Source: KBS-96 sp049585195 (GTDB taxonomy: Bacteria; Acidobacteriota; Terriglobia; Bryobacterales; Bryobacteraceae). From it: a stretch of DNA of 8,522 bases. The notes below the pieces were generated by a model that saw only the letters and a program-made list of their open reading frames with translations, ran no database searches and was not told the origin of the DNA. Made by a program: the position numbers and the translations under genes. Below are positions 7,050 through 8,522 of this stretch, piece after piece. The DNA lies in the NCBI GenBank assembly GCA_049585195.1, contig JBAUZG010000127.1, positions 1 through 8,522 on the forward strand, written 5' to 3'. The stretch's first letter is position 1, and every line of letters starts with the position of its first letter.

Positions 7050-7064
7050 CGGCCTGAGAGGCCG
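7050..7064. repeat. GC-rich hairpin upstream of sdhC
   Basis: CGGCCT (7050-7055) and AGGCCG (7059-7064) are perfect 6-bp arms around a 3-nt GAG loop, followed by the related GGGCC at 7067-7071. There is no adjacent T-run on either strand, so this is not a standard intrinsic terminator. It lies upstream of, or within, the sdh transcript leader depending on where transcription starts. Confidence 0.3.
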
Positions 7065-7280
7065 AAGGGCCTGCCCCATATGCGTTAACTTAAGCGTTTC
7101 GCAGACGCGGTTGCGCCGTTTCGAGCCGCGAAGGCCACTTTCCAGTAACCCGGTTTTCCGTCCAGTGAGTTCTAAGCGATGTTGCTGCGATTCCTAAACG
7201 CTTCGCGACCAGGCAGTACTAACCCGTGGCCGACCTCCGCACTGCGGTCAGCAGGTTCATTTTCCCGGATTGCCGACCAA

Positions 7281-7293
7281 CCGCTCGGAGCGG
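7281..7293. repeat. Perfect 13-nt palindrome in the intergenic region
   Basis: CCGCTCGGAGCGG is a perfect inverted repeat of 6 + 1 + 6 nt, about 240 nt upstream of the methyltransferase start and about 290 nt upstream of sdhC. A further pair of 7-bp complements, GCACTGC (7239-7245) and GCAGTGC (7293-7299), encloses it. It could be an operator or part of a folded RNA, or it could be chance in GC-rich DNA. Confidence 0.2.
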
Positions 7294-7388
7294 CAGTGCT
7301 CAATCGTATGCGTCAGTTGACTGCAAGTCCTAATGCGAATTTTCGCTGCGGCGCTCTGCAACCATAAGCCACGGCCATTTTTTGCTGC

Positions 7389-7416
7389 TTGGGACCGGAT
7401 TCGGGAGGTATCTAAT
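7389..7416 (+). promoter_or_regulatory. Candidate promoter for the methyltransferase gene
   Basis: TTGGGA (7389-7394, 4 of 6 to TTGACA) and TCTAAT (7411-7416, 5 of 6 to TATAAT) are separated by 16 nt, about 100 nt before the likely start codon at 7519. Acidobacterial promoters are poorly defined, so this is a weak match. Confidence 0.28.
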
Positions 7417-7463
7417 TGAGCGGAAGATATCGGTGTGCTCGGCGCCAGTCGCGCACACGACAA

Positions 7464-7493
7464 CTCGTGCGATCAGCTCTCGTGCGATCAGCT
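7464..7493 (+). repeat. Perfect 15-bp tandem duplication upstream of the methyltransferase
   Basis: CTCGTGCGATCAGCT occurs twice with no gap (7464-7478 and 7479-7493), ending 25 nt before the ATG at 7519. It lies between the candidate promoter and the start codon, so it would be in the mRNA leader. The unit is a multiple of three and keeps the upstream open frame intact, but that frame is probably not translated. It could be two adjacent binding sites or a recent replication-slippage duplication. Confidence 0.75.
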
Positions 7494-7518
7494 ATTGATG
7501 AGAACGGAGACATGGAAC

Positions 7519-8358
7519 ATGAAGCCTAATGAACCCAGCCGCACAGCCCTGATAATCGCCCGACAACGAGCTGCTCATCAGGTGCTCGATCATGGCTCAA
7601 TCCTCTATGACCCATTTGCCATGAAGATTCTGCGTGAAGACGAAAAGGAAGTGCTTCAATTTGCGGACGGACACCCCTTGGCCAGCATCGGACGTCTGTT
7701 CACCACCGCGCGAAGCCGGATTGCAGAAGATGCTTTGTCAAGAGCTGTCGAAAGAGGGGTTCGGCAGATCGTTATCCTTGGCGCCGGACTCGACACTTTC
7801 GCTCTCCGGAATCCCCATGGCGCACGACAGATCCGTATCTATGAGGTGGACCACCCCGCAACGCAGGCATGGAAACGCCAGCGCTTGGCTGAAGCTCAAA
7901 TCGCACTTCCGCCATGGCTTATTCTCGTGCCAGTCGATTTCGAGCGGGACGATGTGGGAGAGAAGCTCGTCGTCCCAGGCTTTCAGCAGAACTCGCCCGC
8001 GTTTTTCACTTGGCTCGGGGTTGTGCCATATCTGACACAGGACGCTATCTGCCGCACTCTGGACTACATGTCGTCAATCCAGAACTCGGAGGTGGTGTTC
8101 GACTACATGGAACCTTCCGAGGCATTCTCCGAAGAGCTAAGGCAATTAGAAACGGAGCGGACGGAACAGCTCAAGAAAATTGATGAACGTTCTGTCAGCC
8201 GTTTCGAGCCGGCTGGCATTGCAGCGATTCTGCGCGCGCACGGATTTTGTGCCATCGAAGACATCAATTTCCAGGAGATCGCGTCCAGGTTCGGCCGCGC
8301 CGTTCAAGGACTCGCGCCCGGACACGCTGGTGTTCATGTTGTCCACGCTAAGCACTAA
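7519..8358 (+). CDS. SAM-dependent methyltransferase, TIGR00027 / leucine carboxyl methyltransferase-like
   Basis: A 279-aa soluble class I methyltransferase of the type annotated TIGR00027, within the leucine carboxyl methyltransferase (PF04072) superfamily. The N-terminal signature PSRTALIIARQRAAHQ is followed by DPFA (31-34) and an ARSRIAEDAL helix. Motif I for SAM binding is VILGAGLDTFALR (85-97), with the acidic motif II YEVDHP (108-113) and a downstream WLGVVPYLT (165-173) equivalent to the family's W-x-G-V-x-x-YL motif. The C-terminal part (about 228-279) includes FEPAGIAAILRAHGF. The natural substrate is unknown; members occur in mycobacteria and Acidobacteriota, often in several copies. 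The frame is open from GTG 7435, but ATG 7519 is preferred: GGAGA (7506-7510) lies 8 nt upstream and family similarity begins there. ATG 7498 is a weaker alternative. The gene stands alone, divergent from the sdh operon. Confidence 0.88.
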   Translation: MKPNEPSRTALIIARQRAAHQVLDHGSILYDPFAMKILREDEKEVLQFADGHPLASIGRLFTTARSRIAEDALSRAVERGVRQIVILGAGLDTFALRNPHGARQIRIYEVDHPATQAWKRQRLAEAQIALPPWLILVPVDFERDDVGEKLVVPGFQQNSPAFFTWLGVVPYLTQDAICRTLDYMSSIQNSEVVFDYMEPSEAFSEELRQLETERTEQLKKIDERSVSRFEPAGIAAILRAHGFCAIEDINFQEIASRFGRAVQGLAPGHAGVHVVHAKH

Positions 8359-8421
8359 TTGAACGCGGTCATCTATTGCTGCATTCCACGTGGTTCCGGC
8401 TGATGTTGCCCTCCGGCTGTA

Positions 8422-8451
8422 GGCTTGTCGCTTTATCGAGCCAAAGTTTTT
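8422..8451 (+). terminator. Weak intrinsic terminator candidate after the methyltransferase
   Basis: GGCTTG (8422-8427) can pair with CGAGCC (8437-8442) in a 6-bp stem with one G-U pair and a 9-nt loop, followed by AAAG and five T residues (8447-8451). It lies 63 nt after the stop codon, with no gene between. The stem is short and the T-run is displaced by 4 nt, so confidence is low. The remaining sequence to 8522 shows nothing recognisable. Confidence 0.35.
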
Positions 8452-8522
8452 ATGCATGAGAGTTCTATTCTGAGTGTTGGCCGAGCTGCGACTGAATTAC
8501 GCTGGTTCGGGAGCAACTGCTC

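Larger units (their letters stand above)
6989..7518. other. Divergent intergenic region between sdhC and the methyltransferase gene
   Basis: About 530 nt with no credible gene. Open frames of 60-70 codons occur on both strands (for example 7179-7367 + and 7463-7257 -), but none has a convincing ribosome binding site or recognisable composition. The stretch should contain the promoters of both the sdh operon (leftward) and the methyltransferase (rightward). Visible signals are listed separately: an inverted repeat around a -10-like box near 7026, a GC-rich hairpin at 7050-7064, a palindrome at 7281-7293, a -35/-10 candidate at 7389-7416 and a tandem duplication at 7464-7493. No tRNA cloverleaf or known riboswitch core was recognised. 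Confidence 0.7.

Noticed and set aside
7179..7367. Short plus-strand open frame in the intergenic region
   Set aside because: No convincing ribosome binding site, no recognisable protein features, and overlapping open frames on the other strand are equally long.
7435..7518. Upstream GTG start for the methyltransferase giving 307 aa
   Set aside because: The extra 28 residues include the duplicated SCDQL repeat and do not resemble the family; a better ribosome binding site lies before ATG 7519.

Overview
The window looks like chromosomal DNA from a soil-type Acidobacteriota (Solibacter/Bryobacter-like); this is an inference. The support is the truncated Ser/Thr kinase with its long TPR C-terminal half, the large ECF-type sigma factor opening with a QFPTTRW motif, and a moderately high GC content. 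No mobile element, tRNA, rRNA or CRISPR array is visible.

Layout. (1) Bases 2-2095, + strand: C-terminal part of a Ser/Thr protein kinase with TPR-like repeats, cut by the left edge. (2) Bases 2151-2894, + strand: an ECF-like sigma factor 55 nt after the kinase. A perfect 8-bp inverted repeat in the gap covers its ribosome binding site. (3) Bases 6988 down to 3023, - strand: a compact operon sdhC-sdhA-sdhB followed by a small TPR-like protein gene. It converges on the sigma factor gene. (4) Bases 6989-7518: a divergent intergenic region of about 530 nt with several small inverted repeats, a 15-bp perfect tandem duplication and weak promoter candidates. (5) Bases 7519-8358, + strand: a TIGR00027 / leucine carboxyl methyltransferase-like SAM-dependent methyltransferase, with a weak terminator candidate after it.

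How the genes work together. sdhCAB encode a three-subunit succinate:quinone oxidoreductase. SdhA oxidises succinate with a covalently bound FAD, SdhB carries three Fe-S clusters, and SdhC is a single anchor with about five membrane segments. Gene order and subunit sequences resemble the mycobacterial Sdh1 (type F) complex, whose SdhC has been reported to hold a membrane-embedded Rieske-type [2Fe-2S] cluster. The SdhC here has a dense set of Cys and His residues at the predicted cytoplasmic ends of its membrane segments, as such a centre would require. The kinase and sigma factor look like a signalling pair. The methyltransferase has no visible link to the other genes.

The most interesting points are the type-F-like succinate dehydrogenase with its Cys/His-rich anchor, the TPR-like gene appended to that operon, the hairpin over the sigma factor ribosome binding site, and the apparent absence of a membrane segment in the kinase.
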